A stretch of DNA of 5,640 nt from Bacillota bacterium (GTDB lineage Bacteria; Bacillota; Clostridia; Lachnospirales; Lachnospiraceae): assembly GCA_023428885.1 (NCBI GenBank), contig JAEYWQ010000406.1, forward strand, positions 1 to 5,640, given 5' to 3'. Each line of letters begins with the position of its first letter. Position 1 is the first letter of the stretch. A program made the translations under genes and the position numbers. The notes beneath the pieces were generated by a model that saw nothing but the letters and a program-made list of their open reading frames with translations, had not been told where the DNA came from and did no database searches. Shown one piece after another: positions 1 through 4,705 of this stretch.

Positions 1-335
1 ACGGTACGATCATTTAATAATCTAAAATCTTGAAATACTACTCCAATTGTTCTTCTATATTTTGAAACCTGCCAGCGTTTGAGACGAGTCAATTCACGAC
101 CCGCAACGTATACTCTCCCCTTGGTAGGTAGAATTTCCCGAAGCATAAGCTTAATTAAAGTAGACTTACCTGAACCGCTGGAACCAACAATAAATACAAA
201 TTCACCTTTGCGTATCTCAAAGCTGATATTATTAATTGCTTGGGTTCCTTTCTGATATTCCTTAGAAACATCCTGAAATAATATGACTGGAGCTTCAATC
301 TCTTGTAAGTCTTCATGAATATTATAAGAAGCCAT
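1..335 (-). CDS. ftsE: Cell-division ABC transporter ATP-binding protein FtsE (N-terminal part, cut by window edge)
   Basis: This is the ATPase half of the FtsEX complex, which sits at the septum on the inner face of the membrane and controls cell-wall hydrolases; in some Gram-positives it acts in sporulation. About 111 residues are visible. Walker A is GSSGSGKST at residues 51-59, followed by IKLMLRE and PTKGRVYVAG. The Q-loop stretch GVVFQDFRLL lies near residues 98-107, with Gln at 102. The RRTIGVVFQDFRLL pattern is typical of FtsE and separates it from sugar or amino-acid ABC ATPases. The signature, Walker B and H-loop lie beyond the left edge. The ATG at 333-335 follows a purine-rich AGAGGAAAGGAA (complement of 341-352). 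It gives an N-terminal extension of about 15 residues compared with short FtsE proteins. By family habit ftsX should follow outside the window, which is an inference. Confidence 0.9.
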   Translation of the reverse strand, partial: MASYNIHEDLQEIEAPVILFQDVSKEYQKGTQAINNISFEIRKGEFVFIVGSSGSGKSTLIKLMLREILPTKGRVYVAGRELTRLKRWQVSKYRRTIGVVFQDFRLLNDRT

Positions 336-385
336 AAAAATTCCTTTCCTCTGTGTACACTTGTCACAGTAAACCCTTCGGTTAA

Positions 386-394
386 ACTATAACA
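386..394 (-). promoter_or_regulatory. Possible extended -10 element for ftsE
   Basis: Read on the minus strand, TGTTATAGT gives a TGn plus TATAGT extended -10 about 50 bases before the ftsE start. No good -35 box lies 16-18 bases upstream; that position falls inside the long inverted repeat at 398-451. The element is suggestive only. ftsE could also be read from the upstream regulator gene. Confidence 0.25.
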
Positions 395-397
395 CCA

Positions 398-451
398 ATG
401 CCGCTGCTTCGACTGCCAAAGATTGACTTCTTGCAGGCCAAACAGCGGCAT
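398..451. repeat. Long inverted repeat between the regulator gene and ftsE
   Basis: A perfect 9-base inverted repeat pairs ATGCCGCTG (398-406) with CAGCGGCAT (443-451). The 36-base interior can pair weakly again through CTGC (413-416) and GCAG (433-436). The block is clearly richer in GC than its surroundings. It starts 14 bases after the regulator stop codon, so it may act as a 3' stem-loop or weak terminator for that gene. However, on the minus strand the outgoing arm is followed by TTGGTGTTATAG, which is not a good U-tract. The T-rich tract CTATATTTTTA lies on the plus-strand side, where no gene ends. Its role is therefore open. Confidence 0.55.
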
Positions 452-464
452 CTATATTTTTATC

Positions 465-1553
465 CTAGTATTCAATATTCTCCATATACTTCATGTACTT
501 TACAACCATAAGAGCAATCTTGAATGTGATTGCGTCCTCAAATACACGTAAATCTAGATTGGTGCTCTTTTGAAGCTTGTCCAAACGATATACTAGTGTA
601 TTTCTATGAATATAGAGCTGTCTTGATGTTTCAGAAACATTCAAGCTATTTTCAAAAAACTTATTAATTGTAGTTAATGTTTCCTCATCAAAATCATCTG
701 GTGATTTACCATCAAAAATTTCGCGAATAAACATCTTACAAAGTGGCATAGGAAGCTGATAAATCAAACGACCAATGCCAAGATTACTATATGCAACCAC
801 ATTACGTCCGCTATAGAATATCTTACCTACATCTAACGCCATCTTTGCTTCTTTGTAGGATCTAGATACATCCTTGATCTCATTCACAATTGTACCAAAG
901 GCTACATGCACCTTGGTCATTGCTTCTGTATTCAACATATCAAGAACAACCTTTGCAGTCTTAGTTAAGTCCTCGTAGGACTCATTTTGTTTCACTTCTT
1001 TTACTAGGATGATATTCTTCTCATCCACTGCAGTAATAAAATCCTTTGTCTTTGATGAGAATAAACCGCGAACTGTCTCTAATGCATTGGTATCCTTCTC
1101 ATTCTTTGTCTCAATAATAAATACAACTCTTCTCACATCTGTCTCGATGTGAAGCTTCTTAGCACGATTATAGATATCTACAAGTAATAAATTATCAAGT
1201 AATAAATTCTTGATAAAGTTATCTTTATCATAACGCTCCTTGTAAGCTACTAAGAGGTTCTGAATCTGGAAGGAAGCAATCTTACCAACCATGTAAACAT
1301 CGTCGCTATCCCCTTTTACTAGGATAACATACTCTAACTGATGCTCGTCAAACACCTTGAAGAACTGGTAGCCTTGAAGTACCTGGCTATCTGCAGGTGA
1401 CTCTACAAATGCTAATACAGCATTTTCATAATCGTCAGCATTATTAATTGTACTAGCAAGTGCCTTACCCTCGGTATCCATGACACAGATATCGATACGG
1501 GTAATAGCCTTTAACCCTTCGATCGTGTTTTGAAGGATTTGATTCGAAATCAT
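465..1553 (-). CDS. CdaR/PucR-family transcriptional regulator (sugar-diacid-recognition-like)
   Basis: This 362-residue protein has the CdaR-type layout. The N-terminal domain (about 1-130) begins ISNQILQNTIEGL and contains DICVMDTEGKALAST (21-35), which resembles the sugar-diacid recognition domain. A middle GGDEF-like regulatory domain spans about 135-260. The C-terminal PucR helix-turn-helix lies at about 300-355, where LNVSETSRQLYIHRNTLVYRL (304-324) is characteristic. It is probably a cytoplasmic DNA-binding regulator that senses a small molecule; the ligand cannot be told from sequence. I place the start at ATG 1551-1553, preceded by AGAAAGG, because the first 13 residues of the longer TTG-started frame (1592) look like untranslated leader. 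The shorter start also opens the family domain directly. It has its own promoter (1621-1649) and is codirectional with the sugar ATPase gene upstream, but an intrinsic terminator separates them. CdaR itself controls glucarate and galactarate use in enterics; that role should not be assumed here. Confidence 0.85.
   Translation of the reverse strand: MISNQILQNTIEGLKAITRIDICVMDTEGKALASTINNADDYENAVLAFVESPADSQVLQGYQFFKVFDEHQLEYVILVKGDSDDVYMVGKIASFQIQNLLVAYKERYDKDNFIKNLLLDNLLLVDIYNRAKKLHIETDVRRVVFIIETKNEKDTNALETVRGLFSSKTKDFITAVDEKNIILVKEVKQNESYEDLTKTAKVVLDMLNTEAMTKVHVAFGTIVNEIKDVSRSYKEAKMALDVGKIFYSGRNVVAYSNLGIGRLIYQLPMPLCKMFIREIFDGKSPDDFDEETLTTINKFFENSLNVSETSRQLYIHRNTLVYRLDKLQKSTNLDLRVFEDAITFKIALMVVKYMKYMENIEY
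1181..1208. repeat. Two copies of a 13-base direct repeat inside the regulator gene
   Basis: CAAGTAATAAATT occurs at 1181-1193 and again at 1196-1208, a period of 15 bases, so it stays in frame. It encodes the pentad-like stretch NLLLDNLLLVD at residues 116-126, between the sensory and middle domains. It could be a small in-frame duplication or chance codon agreement within a Leu-rich helix. Confidence 0.6.
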
Positions 1554-1559
1554 AATTTT

Positions 1560-1573
1560 TACCAAACCTTTCT
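1560..1573 (-). promoter_or_regulatory. Ribosome-binding region of the regulator gene
   Basis: On the minus strand the 14-mer AGAAAGGTTTGGTA precedes the ATG at 1551-1553. AGAAAGG can pair with CCUUUCU, the very 3' end of 16S rRNA in many Firmicutes (established knowledge). Such pairing tolerates the rather long gap of 12 bases to the start. The same 14-mer stands before the small exported-protein gene (4467-4480). This agreement is the main reason for choosing the internal ATG over the TTG at 1592. Confidence 0.6.
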
Positions 1574-1620
1574 CGAAATTTATTCGTATCAAAACTTAAA
1601 CTTTCCCTTATATATGAATC

Positions 1621-1649
1621 ATTTTATCACTCTTTTTATTAAAAGTAAA
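1621..1649 (-). promoter_or_regulatory. Sigma-A-like promoter for the regulator gene
   Basis: The minus strand shows TTTACT (-35, 1644-1649), a 17-base spacer and TAAAAT (-10, 1621-1626). Upstream sequence to about 1745 is very AT-rich and could serve as an UP-like element. The predicted start of transcription near 1614 would leave a leader of about 60 bases before the chosen ATG. It would leave only about 20 before the alternative TTG. Confidence 0.55.
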
Positions 1650-1658
1650 CTAATTCTA

Positions 1659-1674
1659 AGCACTTTTTTGTGCT
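1659..1674. repeat. Short inverted repeat just upstream of the regulator promoter
   Basis: AGCAC (1659-1663), six T, GTGCT (1670-1674) forms a small dyad centred about 20 bases upstream of the -35 box of the regulator gene. The position suits an activator or autoregulatory site, but the arms are only 5 bases. No second copy was seen in the window. Confidence 0.35.
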
Positions 1675-1777
1675 ATATATGTGAAAAAAGAGGAAATATT
1701 ATATAGTTTATTTATTAAACAAATTGCATTTTTATATTTTTTTAAGAATTCTTTAGTCACCCTCCAGCTTGGTCCAC

Positions 1778-1809
1778 AAAAAAAGAACTTTCCAAAGGAA
1801 AGTTCTTTT
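1778..1809 (-). terminator. Intrinsic terminator of the sugar ATPase gene
   Basis: On the minus strand, a perfect 9-bp core stem GAACTTTCC/GGAAAGTTC (1797-1805 with 1785-1793) closes on a 3-base loop and is followed by a run of seven T (complement of 1778-1784). With the flanking A/T pairs the stem reaches 13 bp. It lies 10 bases after the ATPase stop codon. This is the clearest terminator in the window and should isolate the ATPase transcript from the regulator gene. Confidence 0.9.
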
Positions 1810-1819
1810 CATCTTTATC

Positions 1820-2932
1820 TTAGTGAACAATAACCTGCTCAGTTTCTTTATCAAAGATATGAATCTTAGCTAAGTCAAGAGCGATTTGAATTACATCACC
1901 AGGTCTAGCCTGTGTACGTGGGTTAACACGTGCTGTAACATCAAACTGATCGATGGAGAAGTATAAGAATACTTCGGCACCAAGAAGCTCGTATACCTTA
2001 ACTGTTGCATCAATTGTACTCTCAGGAGAGTTGCTGATGAACATTTCTTCATCTTTAACGTCTTCTGGACGAATACCAAGAACTACTGTCTTATCTACAT
2101 ATCCACCTTCAACAAGTTTCTTAGCCTTAGCATCAGGAACTTTGATGGAGTGAGAACCAAACATTAATTTGATATCAGAACCAGCCTGAACAACTTTACA
2201 ATCGATGAAGTTCATCTGTGGAGAACCCATGAAACCAGCAACGAATAAGTTGTTTGGTCTATCATATAAGTTCTGAGGAGTATCTACCTGTTGAATAAGA
2301 CCATCCTTCATAACTACGATTCTTGTACCAAGTGTCATAGCCTCTGTCTGGTCATGTGTTACGTAGATGATAGTTGTTTCAAGTCTCTGGTGTAACTTAG
2401 AGATCTCGATACGCATCTGAACACGTAATTTAGCATCAAGGTTTGATAAAGGCTCATCCATAAGGAATACCTTAGGATTACGAACAATTGCACGACCCAT
2501 AGCAACACGCTGTCTCTGACCACCGGAAAGAGCCTTAGGTTTACGATCTAATAAAGATTCGATACCAAGGATTCTTGCTGCTTCACGAACTAATTTGTCG
2601 ATCTGATCCTTTGGAGTTTTTCTTAACTTAAGACCGAATGCCATGTTGTCATATACTGACATATGTGGGTATAATGCGTAGTTCTGGAATACCATTGCGA
2701 TATCTCTATCTTTAGGTTCTACGTCATTCATAAGTTTATCGCCAATCCATAATTCACCTGAAGTGATTTCTTCAAGACCTGCGATCATACGAAGTGTAGT
2801 AGACTTACCACAACCAGATGGACCTACAAAGATGATAAATTCCTTATCTTCAACCTCAAGGTTGAAATCTTTAACAGCCACAAATCCATTTGGATATGCT
2901 TTGTTGATATTTTTTAATGATAAACTTGCCAT
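1820..2932 (-). CDS. msmX: Sugar ABC transporter ATP-binding protein, MsmX/MsmK/UgpC family
   Basis: This cytoplasmic ATPase powers carbohydrate importers of the CUT1 class by docking on membrane permeases. The 370-residue length is normal for the family. The nucleotide-binding domain is complete: Walker A GPSGCGKST 37-45, Q-loop Gln83 in VFQNYALYPHM, signature LSGGQ 135-139, Walker B VFLMDE 155-160 with catalytic Glu160, D-loop SNLD 163-166, and H-loop His193. Residues from about 236 form the OB-fold/TOBE regulatory domain typical of MalK-like ATPases, including GIRPEDV at 286-292. The start is secure: AGGAGG (complement of 2941-2946) lies 8 bases before the ATG. No permease or binding-protein gene is nearby. 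In Bacillus subtilis MsmX and in streptococcal MsmK one such orphan ATPase serves several sugar systems, and I infer the same role here. UgpC is a common automatic name; glycerol-3-phosphate specificity is not supported. Confidence 0.93.
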   Translation of the reverse strand: MASLSLKNINKAYPNGFVAVKDFNLEVEDKEFIIFVGPSGCGKSTTLRMIAGLEEITSGELWIGDKLMNDVEPKDRDIAMVFQNYALYPHMSVYDNMAFGLKLRKTPKDQIDKLVREAARILGIESLLDRKPKALSGGQRQRVAMGRAIVRNPKVFLMDEPLSNLDAKLRVQMRIEISKLHQRLETTIIYVTHDQTEAMTLGTRIVVMKDGLIQQVDTPQNLYDRPNNLFVAGFMGSPQMNFIDCKVVQAGSDIKLMFGSHSIKVPDAKAKKLVEGGYVDKTVVLGIRPEDVKDEEMFISNSPESTIDATVKVYELLGAEVFLYFSIDQFDVTARVNPRTQARPGDVIQIALDLAKIHIFDKETEQVIVH

Positions 2933-2990
2933 TACTTGTTCCTCCTAATTTTAATTCATTTGCGCACTCAATCACTGTATTGCTAATATG

Positions 2991-3008
2991 AATGTATCAT
3001 ACTACATT
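2991..3008. repeat. Dyad overlapping the -10 of the sugar ATPase promoter
   Basis: AATGTA (2991-2996) and TACATT (3003-3008) form a perfect 6-base inverted repeat with a 6-base spacer. It lies directly over the candidate -10 hexamer TATGAT. A repressor bound here would block the promoter. It does not match the usual LacI/CcpA cre pattern with a central CG. Confidence 0.4.
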
Positions 3009-3025
3009 TGACACATTAATGCCAT
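2996..3025 (-). promoter_or_regulatory. Candidate promoter of the sugar ATPase gene
   Basis: On the minus strand ATGGCA (3020-3025) and TATGAT (2996-3001) are separated by 18 bases, about 65 bases upstream of the ATPase ATG. An alternative -10, a perfect TATAAT, lies further upstream at 3032-3037, but its nearest -35-like TAGACA (3058-3063) is 20 bases away, which is too far. Either or both may be used. Confidence 0.4.
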
Positions 3026-3033
3026 ATCCCAAT

Positions 3034-3072
3034 TATACAAATAAGGTTTTCACGATTTGTCTAATTTGTATA
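3034..3072. repeat. Spaced 9-base inverted repeat upstream of the sugar ATPase promoter
   Basis: TATACAAAT (3034-3042) and ATTTGTATA (3064-3072) are perfect reverse complements, with centres 30 bases apart, close to three helical turns. A further ATTTGT half-site lies at 3055-3060. The left arm covers a TATAAT box. This layout resembles a regulator-binding region, although AT-rich DNA produces such repeats by chance fairly often. Confidence 0.45.
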
Positions 3073-3125
3073 TTCTTCTCAGCATTAGGTATTTTTACTC
3101 ATAAATTCAAACATTTTTAGAAATT

Positions 3126-3998
3126 TTACTGTTTAAATTCTATAAAACCCTCACCCATAACCTCTCTAACATCGTTAACAATTACAAATGCACGTTGATC
3201 GATTTTGTTTACTATGTCTATAACATTGACGATTTCTTTCTTAGAAACTACGCAAAACAGCATCTTTTTATCAATATTGGAATACATTCCAGTAGCTTTT
3301 AGCCCTGTCACGCCACGATTCATATCGGTAAGTATCTTACTTGCGATTTCTTCATAATGATCAGATATTATAAAGGCAATCTTGGCAAATTTCACACCCT
3401 CCAAGATACCATCTGAAACCTTCGCACTAATAAAGATTGCAATGATTGCATATAGGGCTTTGTTAATGCCAAAAACGAATACACCCAAGATAACAACCAG
3501 GGAATCTACAAACAATAGAATACTAGGAACGGATAGATGCTTTAGCTTATGATGAATAATCATAGCTGCTAAGTCCGTACCGCCAGTCGTTGTCATCGCC
3601 ATCAGGACCAGCCCCATTCCAGCTCCTCCCACAGCTCCTCCAAATACAGCTGCTAACAAAAAATCTCCATCAAACATATTTTCCAGTGGAATGATGTAGA
3701 TAAAACCTGTTAGTGATAGCATGGCAAGAAAAGAAGTTAGGGTAAATCTTTTTCCAATGATAAAGATTGCAACAATAAATAATGGAATATTACATAAAAT
3801 ATTAGTCAGCCAAACCGGGACTCCTCCTTCCACGATAAGACCAGTCAAATACTTAACTGCAATCGCTAGACCAGTAACTCCTCCTGTTACCATTCCCATA
3901 GGGTCAAACACCCAATTGATCGACAAAGCAATTAGCAATGTACCTACAATAATTAAAAGAGCATCTCTTGTCTTTGTCTTCTTAATAAATAGTTCCAT
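3126..3998 (-). CDS. YitT family membrane protein
   Basis: This 290-residue integral membrane protein has the standard layout of the YitT/DUF161-DUF2179 family. Hydrophobic segments lie at about 13-31, 35-56, 62-82, 87-103, 113-135, 158-177 and 180-194. Gly-rich GMVTGGVTGLAI (35-46) and TTTGGTDLAA (136-145) are recurring family motifs. A soluble C-terminal domain follows at about 205-285, with RGVTGLKATGMYS (228-240) and AFVIVNDVREVMGEGF (270-285), the DUF2179 hallmarks. The substrate or function of the family is not established. GAGGAAGG lies immediately before the ATG and gives a firm start. The gene begins 33 bases after the small exported-protein gene and has no clear promoter of its own, so the two are probably cotranscribed. 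No convincing terminator follows the stop codon. Confidence 0.9.
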   Translation of the reverse strand: MELFIKKTKTRDALLIIVGTLLIALSINWVFDPMGMVTGGVTGLAIAVKYLTGLIVEGGVPVWLTNILCNIPLFIVAIFIIGKRFTLTSFLAMLSLTGFIYIIPLENMFDGDFLLAAVFGGAVGGAGMGLVLMAMTTTGGTDLAAMIIHHKLKHLSVPSILLFVDSLVVILGVFVFGINKALYAIIAIFISAKVSDGILEGVKFAKIAFIISDHYEEIASKILTDMNRGVTGLKATGMYSNIDKKMLFCVVSKKEIVNVIDIVNKIDQRAFVIVNDVREVMGEGFIEFKQ

Positions 3999-4031
3999 AC
4001 CTTCCTCACACCTTACGTGTTTCCTTTCTCC

Positions 4032-4463
4032 TTATTTAATCGTATAATCTCCTTTTACATAAATAATACAACTAGCGCTTGCTTTAATACCACTAGCATC
4101 GGATAGAGATAGATAATTCTCATAGCTCTCTACCTTTCCACCGCTCTTAATAAGCCCTCCGCTTGTTAAGTTAATTACCCCTTTTTCTCCGAATACAGTA
4201 GCTTCTCCACTGTAGATAACAAATTCACTTCCCTCTTTGACAAGAAGCTGTTTTCCCTTCGTAACACTAATCTTCTTATAACTAGCTTCACTGTTTGAAC
4301 TTATATTAAGCTCTCCCAATCGTTTATCAAGATAACTCTTTGTAATCAATGGATCCCCTGTGGTTCCAGGTTCATTCGTTGCAGCTCCAGCTACCATTCC
4401 AAATCGAAAGATTATAGTAGCTAAGATTCCAATCACCATAATTCCTATAATTTTTTGCTTCAT
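4032..4463 (-). CDS. Small exported or membrane-anchored protein of unknown function
   Basis: The 143-residue protein begins with two lysines in MKQK and a hydrophobic stretch (5-26). This is followed by AGAA at 25-28, compatible with signal-peptidase cleavage near residue 28 or with an uncleaved anchor. After a Thr/Gly-rich linker comes DPLITKSYLDKRL (37-49). A compact domain follows with KGKQLLVKEGSEFVIYSGEA (69-88), a LTSGGLIKSGGKV segment and a closing IIYVKGDYTIK. From memory, similar DPLVTKSYVDK plus KGQ..EGTE..SG.A small secreted proteins occur in clostridia and paenibacilli, but I know of no assigned function. The start is ATG 4461-4463, preceded by AGAAAGG. A longer frame opening at 4508 would put a charged 15-residue leader in front of the signal segment and is unlikely. 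It is the first gene of the unit with the YitT-family gene. Confidence 0.75.
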   Translation of the reverse strand: MKQKIIGIMVIGILATIIFRFGMVAGAATNEPGTTGDPLITKSYLDKRLGELNISSNSEASYKKISVTKGKQLLVKEGSEFVIYSGEATVFGEKGVINLTSGGLIKSGGKVESYENYLSLSDASGIKASASCIIYVKGDYTIK

Positions 4464-4466
4464 AAA

Positions 4467-4480
4467 TACCAAACCTTTCT
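4467..4480 (-). promoter_or_regulatory. Ribosome-binding region of the small exported-protein gene
   Basis: The minus-strand 14-mer AGAAAGGTTTGGTA is identical to the one before the regulator gene (1560-1573). AAAGG lies 10 bases before the ATG at 4461-4463. It supports the start that exposes the signal segment. Confidence 0.6.
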
Positions 4481-4498
4481 TTATCACTTGTATACCTA

Positions 4499-4528
4499 TA
4501 TGTAACACAATGCTGTTGGCGGATACAA
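4499..4528 (-). promoter_or_regulatory. Weak candidate promoter for the small exported-protein/YitT unit
   Basis: On the minus strand TTGTAT (4523-4528) and TACATA (4499-4504) are 18 bases apart, placing a transcript start about 30 bases before the ATG. Both hexamers are imperfect, and other AT-rich hexamers nearby could also serve. Confidence 0.25.
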
Positions 4529-4576
4529 ACCTATCATATACTAACTAATCTGTTCCAATTTCACATTAATTATGCC

Positions 4577-4605
4577 TATTTTCCCCTACATAGATATGTT
4601 ATAAT
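4577..4605 (+). promoter_or_regulatory. Extended -10 promoter for the SDR gene
   Basis: TGTTATAAT (4597-4605) is a perfect extended -10 (TGn plus TATAAT). The position 17 bases upstream holds TATTTT (4577-4582), a poor -35, which is usual when the extended motif is present. Transcription would start near 4612, leaving a leader of about 60-95 bases depending on the true start codon. Confidence 0.6.
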
Positions 4606-4611
4606 AAGAAG

Positions 4612-4657
4612 GAGTCCTTTAGCTAGGATTCACTGTCTGTACCTAGAGTCTTTGGCT
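4612..4657 (+). promoter_or_regulatory. Structured 5' leader of the SDR gene
   Basis: GAGTCCT (4612-4618) can pair with AGGATTC (4625-4631) around a 6-base loop, with one G-U pair. An alternative stem, CTAGG (4623-4627) with CCTAG (4642-4646), uses overlapping bases, so the two exclude each other. There is also an imperfect direct repeat, GAGTCCTTTAGCT (4612-4624) and GAGTCTTTGGCT (4646-4657). No T-box, known riboswitch or U-tract was recognised. Confidence 0.35.
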
Positions 4658-4705
4658 TATTAAAACGAAAGGATGCTGCAAGAACTCATTTGCAGTAAAA
4701 ATTCT

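Noticed and set aside
155..451. A minus-strand open frame of 98 codons at the left end
   Set aside because: It overlaps ftsE in another frame. The ftsE frame has Walker A and Q-loop motifs, while this one has no recognisable domain and passes through the inverted repeat.
1554..1592. TTG start at 1592 for the regulator, adding 13 residues
   Set aside because: The extra residues precede the family's usual beginning, and the shared AGAAAGGTTTGGTA context points to ATG 1551-1553. A purine block does lie before the TTG, so this is not excluded absolutely.
1675..1777. Hidden small gene or RNA in the AT-rich stretch between the ATPase terminator and regulator promoter
   Set aside because: No start with ribosome-binding site, no stable stem other than those listed, and composition consistent with simple upstream promoter DNA.
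3721..4047. A plus-strand open frame of 108 codons opposite the YitT-family gene
   Set aside because: It is antisense to a well-supported membrane protein, has no good ribosome-binding site, and its composition is that of a complementary-strand shadow.
4464..4508. Upstream extension of the small exported protein to an ATG at 4508
   Set aside because: It would place 15 extra residues before the signal segment, and the internal ATG has the AGAAAGG site.
4606..4672. T-box or known riboswitch in the SDR leader
   Set aside because: The leader is too short, with no T-box core motif, no recognisable aptamer and no terminator stem with a U-tract.
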